From Ensifer sp. LC11 (GTDB taxonomy: Bacteria; Pseudomonadota; Alphaproteobacteria; Rhizobiales; Rhizobiaceae): a stretch of 64,000 nt of DNA. Below, in pieces: positions 26,365 to 35,825 of the stretch. The stretch is taken from assembly GCF_001695835.1 (NCBI RefSeq), contig NZ_MBSO01000045.1, positions 62,001 through 126,000 of the forward strand. The letters are read 5' to 3'. Within the stretch, counting starts at the first letter, position 1. Every line of letters starts with the position of its first letter. The notes beneath the pieces were generated by a model. That model saw only the letters and a program-made list of their open reading frames with translations. It was not told the DNA's origin and did not search any database. The position numbers were made by a program, and so were the translations under genes.

Positions 26365-27738
26365 ATGGTGTCGATTGTCCGCAAAGCGGCCCTCATGGCC
26401 GCCGTTTCGACGAGTTTGCTGCTTGCCCCGCAGGCAGTGCTGGCCGAGACGATATTCGGCGCAATGGCCAAAGCCTACGCAAACAACCCGGACCTGAACG
26501 CGGCGCGGGCCGGCCTGCGGGCGACCGATGAGAGTGTTCCGATCGCCAAGTCCGGCTTTCGGCCCCAGGTTGCTGCTTTCGCCTCAGGAACGCTTTCGAC
26601 CATCGACCGGGAGAAGAGCACCTCCGCCGACTTTCACCAGGGACAGGTCGGCATCACCGTAAACCAGATGGTCTTTGACGGCTTCCAGACGCTGAACAAT
26701 GTTCGCGCGGCCGAATCGAACGTGTTCGCGACCCGCGAATCGCTGCGCGCCAACGAGATATCGATTCTGCTCTCGGCTGCGACGATCTATTCCAACATTG
26801 CGCGTGACCAGCAGCTCGTGTCGATCCGCAAGCAGAACATCGCCTTTCTTCAGGAGCAGGTGAACGCTGCCAAGGCGCGTCTCGACGTTGGTGAAGGCAC
26901 CCGTACGGACGTCAGCCTTGCCGAGGCGTCGCTTGCCAATGCGCAGTCCCAGCTCATCGTCGCTGTCGCGCAGCTGAAGCAGAGCGAAGCGACCTATGTG
27001 CAGATCGTCGGTGACGCGCCGAGGGGTATCAAGCAGGCTTCGCCGGCCTCGAAGAGCCTGCCGCGTACGCTGGATCAGGCCGTAGCGACCGGTCTGCGGG
27101 AAAGCCCGATCATTCTCTCGGCGCAGTACTCCGTTGATTCGGCCGGTTACCAGGTCAAGTCGGCGGAAGGCACGATGCTCCCCGGTGTGACGCTGCAGGG
27201 CCAGGTCGGCCGCACCACCGGCAATGCAGGCACCGATGGCCTCGATAGCAACAGTTCCAGCATTACGGCGCGCCTTGAGGTGCCGATTTACCAGGGCGGC
27301 CGCGAATACGGCCAGATCCGGCAGGCGAAGGAACGCCTCGGCCAGCAGCGCATCCTGGTCGATTCCGCCCGTGCTTCGGTGCAGCAGACCATCGTTTCCG
27401 CCTACGCACAGCTCGAGGCAGCGATCGCGCGCATTTCCGCCAACAAGGCGCAGATCTCTGCCGCCAAGCTGGCCCTGGACGGCGTCATCGAAGAGCGCAA
27501 GGTCGGCCAGCGCACGACCCTTGACGTTCTTGATTCGCAGCAGGACGTTCTTCAGGCGCAGGAGCTCTTGGCGCTTGCGCAGCGCGATGCGGTCGTCGCC
27601 AGTTACTCGCTGCTTGCCGCTTCGGCACGGCTGACGGTGAAGGATCAGGGGCTGCAAGTTGCTGAGTATCGCTCCGAGGAGCACTACGAGGCCGTCAAGG
27701 ACAAGTGGTTCGGCCTGCGGACCGTCGACGGTCGCTGA
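26365..27738 (+). CDS. tolC: TolC family outer membrane protein
   Basis: This 457-residue outer membrane channel serves type I secretion and multidrug efflux. A signal peptide covers about 1-25 (ending VLAET), and two repeats of an outer-membrane efflux domain follow, with long coiled-coil helices. The motif GEGTRTDVSLAEASLANAQ in the first half is mirrored by GQRTTLDVLDSQQDVLQAQ in the second, as in all TolC proteins. GGAGAGAG precedes the ATG at 26365. In S. meliloti TolC is known to be needed for exopolysaccharide and protein secretion and for symbiosis. A strong terminator follows. Confidence 0.93.
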   Translation: MVSIVRKAALMAAVSTSLLLAPQAVLAETIFGAMAKAYANNPDLNAARAGLRATDESVPIAKSGFRPQVAAFASGTLSTIDREKSTSADFHQGQVGITVNQMVFDGFQTLNNVRAAESNVFATRESLRANEISILLSAATIYSNIARDQQLVSIRKQNIAFLQEQVNAAKARLDVGEGTRTDVSLAEASLANAQSQLIVAVAQLKQSEATYVQIVGDAPRGIKQASPASKSLPRTLDQAVATGLRESPIILSAQYSVDSAGYQVKSAEGTMLPGVTLQGQVGRTTGNAGTDGLDSNSSSITARLEVPIYQGGREYGQIRQAKERLGQQRILVDSARASVQQTIVSAYAQLEAAIARISANKAQISAAKLALDGVIEERKVGQRTTLDVLDSQQDVLQAQELLALAQRDAVVASYSLLAASARLTVKDQGLQVAEYRSEEHYEAVKDKWFGLRTVDGR

Positions 27739-27769
27739 AGCGCCCTCCCGGCTCCAGCTGTTCCCTACG

Positions 27770-27808
27770 AACGCCCCGGTCATCCCGGGGCGTTTTCTAT
27801 TTTTTCCC
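27770..27808 (+). terminator. Terminator of tolC
   Basis: A 9-10 bp GC stem (27771-27779 with 27785-27793) with a short loop is followed by TTCTATTTTTT. Confidence 0.9.
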
Positions 27809-27946
27809 CTGAAAACAAATCTGTGCAAGAATCTGAGTGGCTGATTCGTGGCGTATGTTTCGCCCGCGAACTCACTTAAGGTTTGTCGGTAACCGGCGCA
27901 TGTCCGTTTTTGGCACACATGTCAGCCGCGTCAAACGAGGATGGAA

Positions 27947-28753
27947 ATGGCACAGCTCAATGTCGCGCGTGAACCTTCGATGGATGAAATCCTGGCGTCC
28001 ATTCGCAAGATCATTGAGAGCAACGAGCCCGGTCAGGCCGGGCTTTCGCCGCAGGAACTTTTCGAGGACGAGGCGACCGACGAAATCGAACTGACCATCG
28101 ACAGCGAAATCGAGACGATTGCATTCGCCCGGCGGGACGAGCGCGGTGAAGCGCCCAAACCTCAGCCTGCTGTGCCCGCCATCGAGGTTGCGGCCATTCC
28201 CTCCGAAGTGAATTCCGCAGCGCAGCCACCGCTGTCGCTCGCCGACGTCGCCGCGCGCGTTCGCGCTGCCTCCGAACGTCATGCAACGGGCTTTCCGGCG
28301 CGCGACCCACAGCCTGTTGCGTCGGCAGCGGCGATCCAGGACAGCCCGGTGGTCACCTCCCGTATGGCTGCGGTTTCCGCGCCGAGGCCGCCGGCACTTC
28401 AGCCCGTCGCAGCCTCCGAGGTGCACGAGGATCTGGATGTTGCACCAACCTCGCCAGCGCCGGAGATCCGCGACGTTCTTCCGGCTCCGGTAGCATCGGT
28501 CGTCGCGGACGTGCCATTGCCCGAGAGGGCGCTTGCCGCGATCGTCTCGCCGGAGGTCGGCCGGAAGGTCGCGCAGTCTTTCGGCGATCTTGCTCACGCG
28601 GTGGACCAGGGTACCCGGCGTTCCTTCGATGAAATTGCCGAGGACATGCTTCGGCCGATGCTGCAGGAATGGCTGGACGACAATCTGCCGACGCTTGTCG
28701 AGCGGCTCGTTCGCGAGGAAATCGAGCGCGTGGCCCGCGGTCCTCGCCGCTAA
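27947..28753 (+). CDS. popZ: Polar organizing protein PopZ (DUF2497)
   Basis: This 268-residue protein shows the PopZ architecture: an N-terminal helix REPSMDEILASIRKIIESNE (about 8-27) that binds partners, a long Pro/Ala/acidic disordered centre, and C-terminal helices that oligomerise (LRPMLQEWLDDNLPTLVERL). PopZ forms a pole-organising matrix; in Agrobacterium and other polar-growing Rhizobiales it marks the growth pole and tethers the chromosome. I chose the ATG at 27947 because the GAGG site is then 6 bases away; the ATG at 27941 directly abuts it. A hairpin terminator follows, then valS. Confidence 0.92.
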   Translation: MAQLNVAREPSMDEILASIRKIIESNEPGQAGLSPQELFEDEATDEIELTIDSEIETIAFARRDERGEAPKPQPAVPAIEVAAIPSEVNSAAQPPLSLADVAARVRAASERHATGFPARDPQPVASAAAIQDSPVVTSRMAAVSAPRPPALQPVAASEVHEDLDVAPTSPAPEIRDVLPAPVASVVADVPLPERALAAIVSPEVGRKVAQSFGDLAHAVDQGTRRSFDEIAEDMLRPMLQEWLDDNLPTLVERLVREEIERVARGPRR

Positions 28754-28773
28754 AATTCGAAACCTTAATCAAA

Positions 28774-28800
28774 GAAGCCGCGCGACTGTCGCGGCTTTTT
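28774..28800 (+). terminator. Probable terminator of popZ
   Basis: A 7-bp stem AGCCGCG (28776-28782) / CGCGGCT (28790-28796) is followed by TTTTT. Confidence 0.75.
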
Positions 28801-28873
28801 GCGTTCATGTTGACTTGCACCGGCCGTTCCGGTTTACAAGACGCAGACATCACTCTCCTAAATTGGCTCCAAA

Positions 28874-31714
28874 ATGCTTGATAAGACCTACGATTCCGCA
28901 TCCGTCGACCCGCGTATCGCCAAGAAGTGGGACGAAGAAAACGCGTTTCGTGCAGGGGCGGGTGCCAAGCCCGGCGCCGATAGCTTCTGCATTGTGATCC
29001 CGCCACCGAACGTGACCGGCTCGCTGCACATGGGGCATGCGCTCAACAACACGCTTCAGGACGTGCTGGTTCGCTTCGAGCGCATGCGCGGCAAGGACGT
29101 GTTGTGGCAGCCGGGCATGGATCATGCCGGCATCGCCACTCAGATGGTCGTCGAGCGCAAGCTGATGGAACAGCAGCAGCATCGCCGGCAGATGGGGCGC
29201 GAGGCCTTCATCGAAAAAGTCTGGGAATGGAAGGCCGAATCGGGCGGGTTGATCTTCAATCAGCTGAAGCGGCTCGGCGCCTCCTGCGACTGGTCGCGCG
29301 AGCGCTTCACCATGGACGATGGTCTCTCGGACGCGGTTCTGGAGGTCTTTGTTTCGCTCTACAAGGAAGGGTTGATCTACAAGGACAAGCGCCTGGTCAA
29401 CTGGGATCCGAAGCTTCTGACCGCGATCTCCGACCTTGAGGTCGAGCAGCACGAGATCAACGGCAATCTCTGGTACCTGCGCTACCCGCTTGAGCCGGGT
29501 GTCACCTATGAACACCCCGTTGCCTTCGACGAGCAAGGCAAGGCGACCGAATGGGAGAGGCGCGACTATCTGGTCGTTGCCACCACGCGCCCCGAAACGA
29601 TGCTCGGAGACAGCGGCATCGCCGTTAATCCGGAGGACGAGCGCTACAAGCCGCTGATCGGTAAGCACGTCATCCTGCCGATCGTCGGCCGCCGCATCCC
29701 CGTTGTCGGGGACAGCTATGCCGATCCGACCGCCGGCACCGGCGCGGTGAAGATCACGCCTGCGCATGATTTCAACGACTTCGATGTCGGCAAGCGCGCG
29801 GGCCTGCGCGCCATCAACGTCCTGACGATCGATGGACGCATCACCCTCAAGGACAACGAGGACTTCCTCGAAGGGCTCGCAGATCCGGCCGCCTTGCACG
29901 GCGCGTGGGACGAACTGGAAAACAAGGATCGCTTCGAGGCCCGCAAGATTATCGTCCGGATCTTTGAAGAGGCCGGTCTGCTCGACAAGATCGAGCCGCA
30001 CAAGCACATGGTTCCGCATGGCGATCGTGGTGGCGTGCCGATCGAGCCGCGTCTGACGGAACAATGGTACGTTGATGCCAAGACGCTTGCGAAGCCAGCA
30101 ATCGCGGCCGTCAAGGAAGGGCGGACCAACTTCGTTCCGAAAAACTGGGAAAAGACCTATTTCGAATGGATGGAAAACATCCAGCCCTGGTGCGTCTCCC
30201 GTCAGCTCTGGTGGGGGCATCAGATCCCGGCCTGGTACGGCCCGGATGGCCAGGTCTTTGTCGAAAAGACCGAGGAAGAGGCGCTGCACGCGGCGATCCA
30301 GCACTATCTCGCGCATGAAGGCCCGATGAAGGCCTATGTCGAGGATCTGCTCGAAAACTTCAAGCCCGGCGAAATCCTGACCCGTGACGAGGACGTGCTC
30401 GACACCTGGTTCTCCTCGGCGCTCTGGCCGTTCTCCACGCTTGGTTGGCCGAACGAGACGCCGGAACTGGAAAAGTACTACCAGACCGACGTGCTGGTGA
30501 CCGGTTTCGACATCATCTTCTTCTGGGTCGCCCGCATGATGATGATGGGCCTGCACTTCATGAAGGACGCCGACGGCACGCCCGTCGAGCCCTTCCACAC
30601 GGTCTACGTTCATGCGCTCGTTCGCGACAAGAACGGCCAGAAGATGTCGAAGTCGAAGGGCAACGTCATCGACCCGCTCGAGCTCATCGACGAATATGGC
30701 GCCGACGCGTTGCGCTTTACGCTGGCGATCATGGCGGCCCAGGGCCGCGACGTGAAGCTCGATCCGGCCCGTATCGCCGGCTACCGCAACTTTGGGACCA
30801 AGCTGTGGAACGCCACACGATTTGCCCAGATGAATGGCGTCGGCAGCAGTGACGGCTTCATTCCGGAAGCTGCCTCGCTGACCATCAACCGTTGGATCCT
30901 GACGGAGCTTTCGCGCACCATCCGCGACGTCACCGAGGCGCTTGAGGCCTATCGGTTCAATGACGCGGCCGGAAGCCTTTACCGCTTTGTCTGGAACCAG
31001 TTCTGCGACTGGTATCTCGAGCTGTTGAAGCCGGTCTTCGGCGGTGAGGACGAAGCGGCCAAACGCGAATCGCAGGCTTGCGTCGCTTATGTTCTCGATG
31101 AGATCTACAAGCTGCTGCACCCGTTCATGCCGTTCATGACGGAAGAGCTCTGGGCGCAGACGTCAGGCGAGGGGCAGGAACGCCCGTCGCTGCTCTGCCA
31201 CGCGGAATGGCCGGCGCCGTCCTACGCCGATGATACGGCCGCCGACGAGATCAACTGGCTGATCGACCTTGTTTCGGGAATCCGCTCGGTTCGCTCGGAA
31301 ATGAATGTTCCTCCGGCAGCGACCGCACCCCTGATCGTCGTCGGAGCGAACAACCTGACGCGCGAACGCCTGCAGCAGCATGCCCAGGCCATCGGTCGTC
31401 TGGCCCGTGTCGAGCACATCGACCATGCCACTGTTGCTCCGCGCGGCAGTGCGCAGATTGTCGTTGGTGAGGCGACGGCCTGCCTTCCGCTTGGCAACCT
31501 GATCGACCTGTCTGCCGAAAAGGCACGCCTGGAAAAGGCTATCGCCAAGGTGGAGGCAGAGCGCGAACGCATTCTTGGCAAGCTCGCCAACGAAAAGTTC
31601 GTTGCCAATGCGAAACCCGAGCTGGTCGAGGCCGAGCGCGAGCGCCTTGTCGAGCTTGATCTTCAGAAGGACTCGCTCGGCGTCGCTCTTACGCGTGTGG
31701 CGGAAGCCGGTTGA
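28874..31714 (+). CDS. valS: Valine--tRNA ligase
   Basis: This 946-residue class Ia synthetase has the HIGH-type motif as HMGH in [13 protein letters not shown] (about residue 54), the CP1 editing domain in the middle, and KMSKSKGN (about residue 590). The C-terminal coiled-coil arm ([22 protein letters not shown]) that grips tRNA-Val is intact. Size is normal. The gene ends just before a terminator at 31777. A 756-residue antisense open frame overlaps it and is judged spurious. Confidence 0.98.
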   Translation: MLDKTYDSASVDPRIAKKWDEENAFRAGAGAKPGADSFCIVIPPPNVTGSLHMGHALNNTLQDVLVRFERMRGKDVLWQPGMDHAGIATQMVVERKLMEQQQHRRQMGREAFIEKVWEWKAESGGLIFNQLKRLGASCDWSRERFTMDDGLSDAVLEVFVSLYKEGLIYKDKRLVNWDPKLLTAISDLEVEQHEINGNLWYLRYPLEPGVTYEHPVAFDEQGKATEWERRDYLVVATTRPETMLGDSGIAVNPEDERYKPLIGKHVILPIVGRRIPVVGDSYADPTAGTGAVKITPAHDFNDFDVGKRAGLRAINVLTIDGRITLKDNEDFLEGLADPAALHGAWDELENKDRFEARKIIVRIFEEAGLLDKIEPHKHMVPHGDRGGVPIEPRLTEQWYVDAKTLAKPAIAAVKEGRTNFVPKNWEKTYFEWMENIQPWCVSRQLWWGHQIPAWYGPDGQVFVEKTEEEALHAAIQHYLAHEGPMKAYVEDLLENFKPGEILTRDEDVLDTWFSSALWPFSTLGWPNETPELEKYYQTDVLVTGFDIIFFWVARMMMMGLHFMKDADGTPVEPFHTVYVHALVRDKNGQKMSKSKGNVIDPLELIDEYGADALRFTLAIMAAQGRDVKLDPARIAGYRNFGTKLWNATRFAQMNGVGSSDGFIPEAASLTINRWILTELSRTIRDVTEALEAYRFNDAAGSLYRFVWNQFCDWYLELLKPVFGGEDEAAKRESQACVAYVLDEIYKLLHPFMPFMTEELWAQTSGEGQERPSLLCHAEWPAPSYADDTAADEINWLIDLVSGIRSVRSEMNVPPAATAPLIVVGANNLTRERLQQHAQAIGRLARVEHIDHATVAPRGSAQIVVGEATACLPLGNLIDLSAEKARLEKAIAKVEAERERILGKLANEKFVANAKPELVEAERERLVELDLQKDSLGVALTRVAEAG

Positions 31715-32211
31715 AAGCGGCAATTCGGCGCGAATTGAACGTTCGCGCCGAAGGAACGCTTGGCGACAAATGATTGTAGCCCGCGGCAGAAATGCCGTGG
31801 GTCTTGTATTTTAGTAATACTATATAGGCTTTTGCATCCGAGTTTCCCCATCGATTCGTTCAGTTGAACCTCTCGTCCGTTCTGAATTCCTCTGTAGGCA
31901 TCCTGTCGAGTTTCAACGGCGGTTTTCGCTGATCTATCGCAAAAACCGATATTGTTGTCTTGGCGACACAGCTTTCCATTAGATTGGAACATTGTCCTAA
32001 ATTCATGGGTTTTATCCTGTCTGGTTGGGAAATTAATTTCGAAATTCCGCGAATGTGTCTAAATCATGAGAATCTTACGTAAATTCTGTGGCGGATTCGT
32101 CGGTTGGACCCCAAGATCTGGCGTTTGCGATTTCACGCGTTCGTGAGAATACTCCCAGCACAGGCGGCATGAGGTGGAATGTCGCAGTTTGCAGTGCAGG
32201 GGAGGAGCTGG
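31715..32211 (+). other. Long AT-richer intergenic region upstream of the FadL-like gene
   Basis: In this 497-bp gap the valS terminator comes first (31777-31815). A CTATAT sits at 31820-31825 but has no good -35. Near the middle, GCGGTTTT and CAAAAACCG (about 31919-31950) face each other. At 32029-32040 there is a perfect 12-bp palindrome GAAATTAATTTC, followed at once by a second GAAATT (32041-32046). I see no open frame or tRNA. Confidence 0.4.
31777..31815 (+). terminator. Terminator of valS
   Basis: A 9-bp stem (31780-31788 with 31793-31801, one G-T pair) with a GAAA tetraloop is followed by TCTTGTATTTT. Confidence 0.85.
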
Positions 32212-33471
32212 ATGGCTCATATGAATTTGAAGCGGGGCGTCCTGGCAGTGGCGGCTGGTTTGCTGTTTGCGTCTGCCGCGCACGCTGGCGGTCTTGAGCG
32301 CGGCGGTTACAATATCGACCTGCTGTTCGACCCGTCGGACTATGCCGCAGAAGCATCGGCGACCTACGTCAATCCGCAGCGCGAACTGAACAACGTTCAG
32401 GATGCTGCGGGGGGTGGTAACCTGAACGGCCGTCCGAACTCCGGTATCGGCGATACGGAAAGCTATTGGGTGCCGCGTATCGGAGTGAAGGCCGCGCTCG
32501 GCAGCAATGTTGACTGCATGGCCGACTACTCTCAGCCTTGGGGGGCGCATACCAAGCCCGGTGTCAATTGGGCGGGTGCCAACGATAACACCGAGACAAA
32601 GATCGACAGTGACAACTATGCGGCAACCTGCTCCTACAAGTGGGATATGGGGAAGGGTCAGTTTCGTGTTATTGGCGGTGTCTTCTACCAGGAAGTGAGC
32701 GGCTTCAAAGAGCGCCTCGTACAGGAACTGCCCGGCTTTTTGGGCTTGTCGGGCATTGGTCGCCTGGATCTTGAAGGCAACGGATGGGGCTGGCGCGCCG
32801 GCGTCGGCTACGAAATTCCGGAATATGCGGTTCGCGCAAGCCTTGTGTACAACAGTGCTGTCGACCTTGGAGACGTAACCGGTACGCTAGATTTGCGGCA
32901 GCTCCCGCTCGGGCTTGGCGGCAACCCTTTGGCTGGCAGGGTTACGGATGTTTACGGCACCGCCGATATGCCGGACTCGCTGGAGCTGAAAATTCAAACC
33001 GGCGTCGCGCCAGGATGGGTTGTTTTCGGGTCGGTCAAATGGACGGACTGGAGCCAGCTTCAGATTTTGCCATTCTGCCCCACCTCGACCCGTGGCATTA
33101 TGGCGTGCCGCGCAGGCAGCCCCGTAGAGGCAACGACGTTGGACCTTCTTTATCGTGATGGTTGGACGATCTCCGGTGGTGTCGGACATAAGTTCAATGA
33201 AAAGTGGAGCGGTGCGGCAAGTTTGACCTGGGACCGCGGCACTAGCACCGGTCTCGGCACGCAGACGGACACTTGGACCCTGGGTGCTGGCGTTTCCTAC
33301 GCAGCCACAGAGAACATCGAGTGGCGCGTGGCCGGCGCGGTTGGCATCCTGACAGGCGGGCATTCCGGCACCGTCTTCAAGGATGGTCTCCCTTACGGCA
33401 ACCGGGCGTCCTATGATTTCGATGACGACTTCGTCGGCGCCATCTCCACGTCGCTTAAGGTCAAGTTCTGA
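32212..33471 (+). CDS. OmpP1/FadL family outer membrane transporter
   Basis: This 419-residue outer membrane beta-barrel resembles FadL, the long-chain fatty acid channel. A signal peptide covers 1-25 (AHA cleaved before GG). Alternating hydrophobic/polar strands fill the rest and the protein ends VKF with a terminal Phe, as barrel proteins do. The GWTISGGVGHKFNEKWSGAASLTWD segment is FadL-like. Unusual are four cysteines in the mature barrel: C102 and C140, and C289 and C299, the latter pair bounding a short loop. The start at 32212 follows GGAGG by 6 bases; ATGs at 32179 and 32221 are alternatives. Substrate is uncertain. Confidence 0.85.
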   Translation: MAHMNLKRGVLAVAAGLLFASAAHAGGLERGGYNIDLLFDPSDYAAEASATYVNPQRELNNVQDAAGGGNLNGRPNSGIGDTESYWVPRIGVKAALGSNVDCMADYSQPWGAHTKPGVNWAGANDNTETKIDSDNYAATCSYKWDMGKGQFRVIGGVFYQEVSGFKERLVQELPGFLGLSGIGRLDLEGNGWGWRAGVGYEIPEYAVRASLVYNSAVDLGDVTGTLDLRQLPLGLGGNPLAGRVTDVYGTADMPDSLELKIQTGVAPGWVVFGSVKWTDWSQLQILPFCPTSTRGIMACRAGSPVEATTLDLLYRDGWTISGGVGHKFNEKWSGAASLTWDRGTSTGLGTQTDTWTLGAGVSYAATENIEWRVAGAVGILTGGHSGTVFKDGLPYGNRASYDFDDDFVGAISTSLKVKF

Positions 33472-33493
33472 TCCTTCGTCTATCTGATTGCTC

Positions 33494-33522
33494 AAGGCCC
33501 GGTTTCGACCGGGCCTTTCTTT
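33494..33522 (+). terminator. Terminator of the FadL-like gene
   Basis: A 9-bp perfect stem (33495-33503 with 33508-33516) with a TTCG loop is followed by TTCTTTT. Confidence 0.9.
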
Positions 33523-33931
33523 TGATGTGGAGGCGTTTAACCAAGCGGCCGTAGCGCCCCGCAATGTGACGATTCAGCAACACTTTTGATGCTAGAGTTT
33601 GCTAGGATCAGACTCGTCCCGGCTATGTCCATTTCCCGCCACAAACAGGGAGCAGCGATAGTAGGGACAAACGAGCAAAGTAAGCGTTTGGAGTGAAATG
33701 CAGCTTGGACCGTCGACCGTTACTTCAGATGTGACCTTTGGCACCTTGGCGCAAGTGGTTGGCTGAATTGATCGTTCTGGAAGCCGTGTCGAAGTTTTAT
33801 TGGGTGAAGGTTGCGCCGACATTGTCGGCGGAGTTGTTGATGTTTTGGATGGCGGCGGGCCGTCCGGGCGTTTGTGTTTGCAGCGGTGATGAGTTCGGCG
33901 TGGCCGGCTGGAACGGAAGAAATAGACTGTG
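33523..33931 (+). promoter_or_regulatory. exoR upstream region with 10-bp-phased direct repeat
   Basis: There is no gene in these 409 bp. TGCTAG occurs at 33590-33595 and again at 33600-33605, exactly one helical turn apart, and a -10-like CTATGT follows at 33623-33628, 17 bp after the second copy. OmpR-type response regulators bind such tandem repeats, so this could be a ChvI-type site. A small hairpin (CGCCGA/TCGGCG, 33814-33830) lies nearer the gene. Confidence 0.35.
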
Positions 33932-34738
33932 ATGCTTGCGGGTGAACTGAAGTCACTGAAGTGTGCGATACTCGGCGTGTCGCTGGCGGTCTGCGGGACC
34001 ATCGCCATGCCGGTATATGCGTTTGATCCCGGTGCGGGCGTCACCAAGGAATCCGGTCCCTTCGCCCTCTTCAAGTTCGGTTTTTCCGCCTACAAGAACG
34101 GCCGCAAGGACGAGGCCGTCGAAGCCTACAAATACGCCGCCGAGAAGGGCCACACCGGTTCCCGTTGGGCTCTGGCCAATATGTACGCCTATGGCGACGG
34201 CGTCGCCGAGAATGACCTGGAAGCGTTCAAAATCTACAGCGAGATCGCCCAGCAGGGTGTGGAGCCGGGTTCCGAGGACACCGGCTATTTCGTCAACGCG
34301 CTGATTTCGTTGGCTGGCTACTATCGCCGTGGCATTCCCGATAGCCCGATCAAGTCAGACATGGCCCAGGCGCGGCAACTCTATTTCCAGGCGGCTTCGA
34401 CCTTCGGGGTCTCTGAGGCCCAGTTTCAGTTGGCGCGCATGCTGCTGTCGGGTGAGGGCGGTAGCGTTAATGTGCAGCAGGCCAAGAAGTGGCTCAACCG
34501 GGCGCGCAAGAGCGGCCATGCCGGCGCCATGGGTGTCTTTGGCAACGTTATCTTCCAGGAGGGGCAGACCGTGCGCGGTCTCGCCTATATGACCGCAGCC
34601 CTTGACCAGTGTTCGCCAAAGGATCGGCCGTGGCTGCAGTCGATGCAGGAGCAGGCCTTCTCCATCGCGACCGAGGACGATCGGCGCACGGCGATCTCGC
34701 TGTCGCAGAACCTGCACATGCAAGGCGACGACGACTAG
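33932..34738 (+). CDS. exoR: Exopolysaccharide production negative regulator ExoR
   Basis: This 268-residue protein, the same length as S. meliloti ExoR, begins MLAGELKSLKCAILG and has a signal peptide cleaved near A30 (VYA-F). Sel1-like helical repeats follow, for example YKYAAEKGHTGSRWALANMYAYGDG and KKWLNRARKSGHAGAMGVFG. ExoR is a periplasmic protein that holds the sensor kinase ExoS (ChvG) inactive; its proteolysis at low pH turns on ChvI, raising succinoglycan and lowering flagella. I start at the ATG 33932; a GTG lies one codon before. It stands alone between the FadL-like gene and convergent xthA. Confidence 0.95.
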   Translation: MLAGELKSLKCAILGVSLAVCGTIAMPVYAFDPGAGVTKESGPFALFKFGFSAYKNGRKDEAVEAYKYAAEKGHTGSRWALANMYAYGDGVAENDLEAFKIYSEIAQQGVEPGSEDTGYFVNALISLAGYYRRGIPDSPIKSDMAQARQLYFQAASTFGVSEAQFQLARMLLSGEGGSVNVQQAKKWLNRARKSGHAGAMGVFGNVIFQEGQTVRGLAYMTAALDQCSPKDRPWLQSMQEQAFSIATEDDRRTAISLSQNLHMQGDDD

Positions 34739-34825
34739 GCGCGTCTCGGCGCAATCCCGGACCGCCATTGGCTCGGGGCAAAATCGAGACAATCGAAATG
34801 GACGCGTCGCGTGCCAAGCCCGGGC

Positions 34826-35617
34826 CTAAGCCGGTGCGAACTGAAATGTCCCAAGGACGGGGACGTGATCCGAGGGCTTTTCCCAGGCACGAACATGTTT
34901 GTCGATCGAGGTCGATACCAGGCGGTCGGCGGCCTCCGGTGACAGCATCAAATGGTCGATGCGAATGCCGAAATTCTTGGGCCAGCAGCCGGCCTGATAA
35001 TCCCAGAACGTATAGAGCGGCACCGCATCGGTTGTCGCGCGCACCGCGTCGGTGAAGCCGAGATTGCGCAGACGGCGGAAGGCGGCCCGCGTCTCCGGCA
35101 GGAAGAGGGCGTCATTCTGCCAGACCTTGATGTCCCAGCAGTCGTGTTCTTCCGGGATCACGTTGTAGTCGCCTGCAAGGATGAACGGTTCTTCGAGCAG
35201 CAGGCGCTGCTCCGCATAGGCAGCAAGCCGGCGCATCCAGGCAAGCTTGTAGGGGTATTTTTCGCTGTCGACCGGATTGCCGTTCGGCAGGTAGAGCGAG
35301 CAAACGCGGATCACACCACCTTCGACGGAAAAGACACCTTCGATAAACCGTGATTGCTCATCCGAATCGTCCCCGGGCAAGCCCCGGTTGACTTCGTCCG
35401 GACGCAATTTGGACAGCAGTGCGACGCCATTGAAGCCTTTCTGACCGTGAGTCTCGACGTGATAGCCAAGCGCCTCGATCTCGAGACGTGGAAAGCCTTC
35501 GTCCACCGATTTGATCTCCTGGAGGCAGACGATGTCCGGGCTGGATTCCTTCAGCCATGCCAGCAGGCTGTCGATTCGCGCCTTGACGCCATTGATGTTC
35601 CAGGTGGCAATCTTCAT
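34826..35617 (-). CDS. xthA: Exodeoxyribonuclease III
   Basis: This 263-residue AP endonuclease / 3'-5' exonuclease works in base excision repair. Motifs run in the expected order: TWNINGVKAR at the N-terminus, DIVCLQEIKS (metal-binding Glu), the catalytic AGDYNVIPEEHD region, and the final SDHVPVLGTF with the catalytic His. It is convergent with exoR (87 bp apart) and divergent from the cardiolipin synthase gene. Confidence 0.96.
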   Translation of the reverse strand: MKIATWNINGVKARIDSLLAWLKESSPDIVCLQEIKSVDEGFPRLEIEALGYHVETHGQKGFNGVALLSKLRPDEVNRGLPGDDSDEQSRFIEGVFSVEGGVIRVCSLYLPNGNPVDSEKYPYKLAWMRRLAAYAEQRLLLEEPFILAGDYNVIPEEHDCWDIKVWQNDALFLPETRAAFRRLRNLGFTDAVRATTDAVPLYTFWDYQAGCWPKNFGIRIDHLMLSPEAADRLVSTSIDKHVRAWEKPSDHVPVLGTFQFAPA

Positions 35618-35825
35618 GGCTCGAAAAGCCCTTCCATATCGGTGAGTCCGTGCGTGGGATCTTTTCTAGCCGCTCCGGATTCTTTTGACAAATCCGATAC
35701 CTGCGGGTGTCTGGCGTGCCAGGCGACGGGCATCGGCGGCGGTGTGTCACGAAGGGTCGGTCTAAACGGTATATGGTGTGGGGCATCGAATTGATTCCGC
35801 CCTGCGGCCGGCTATAGTCCCGCCC

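Noticed and set aside
28850-31120. 756-residue open frame antisense to valS
   Set aside because: Composition and position are those of a shadow frame; valS is intact and no homology is apparent.
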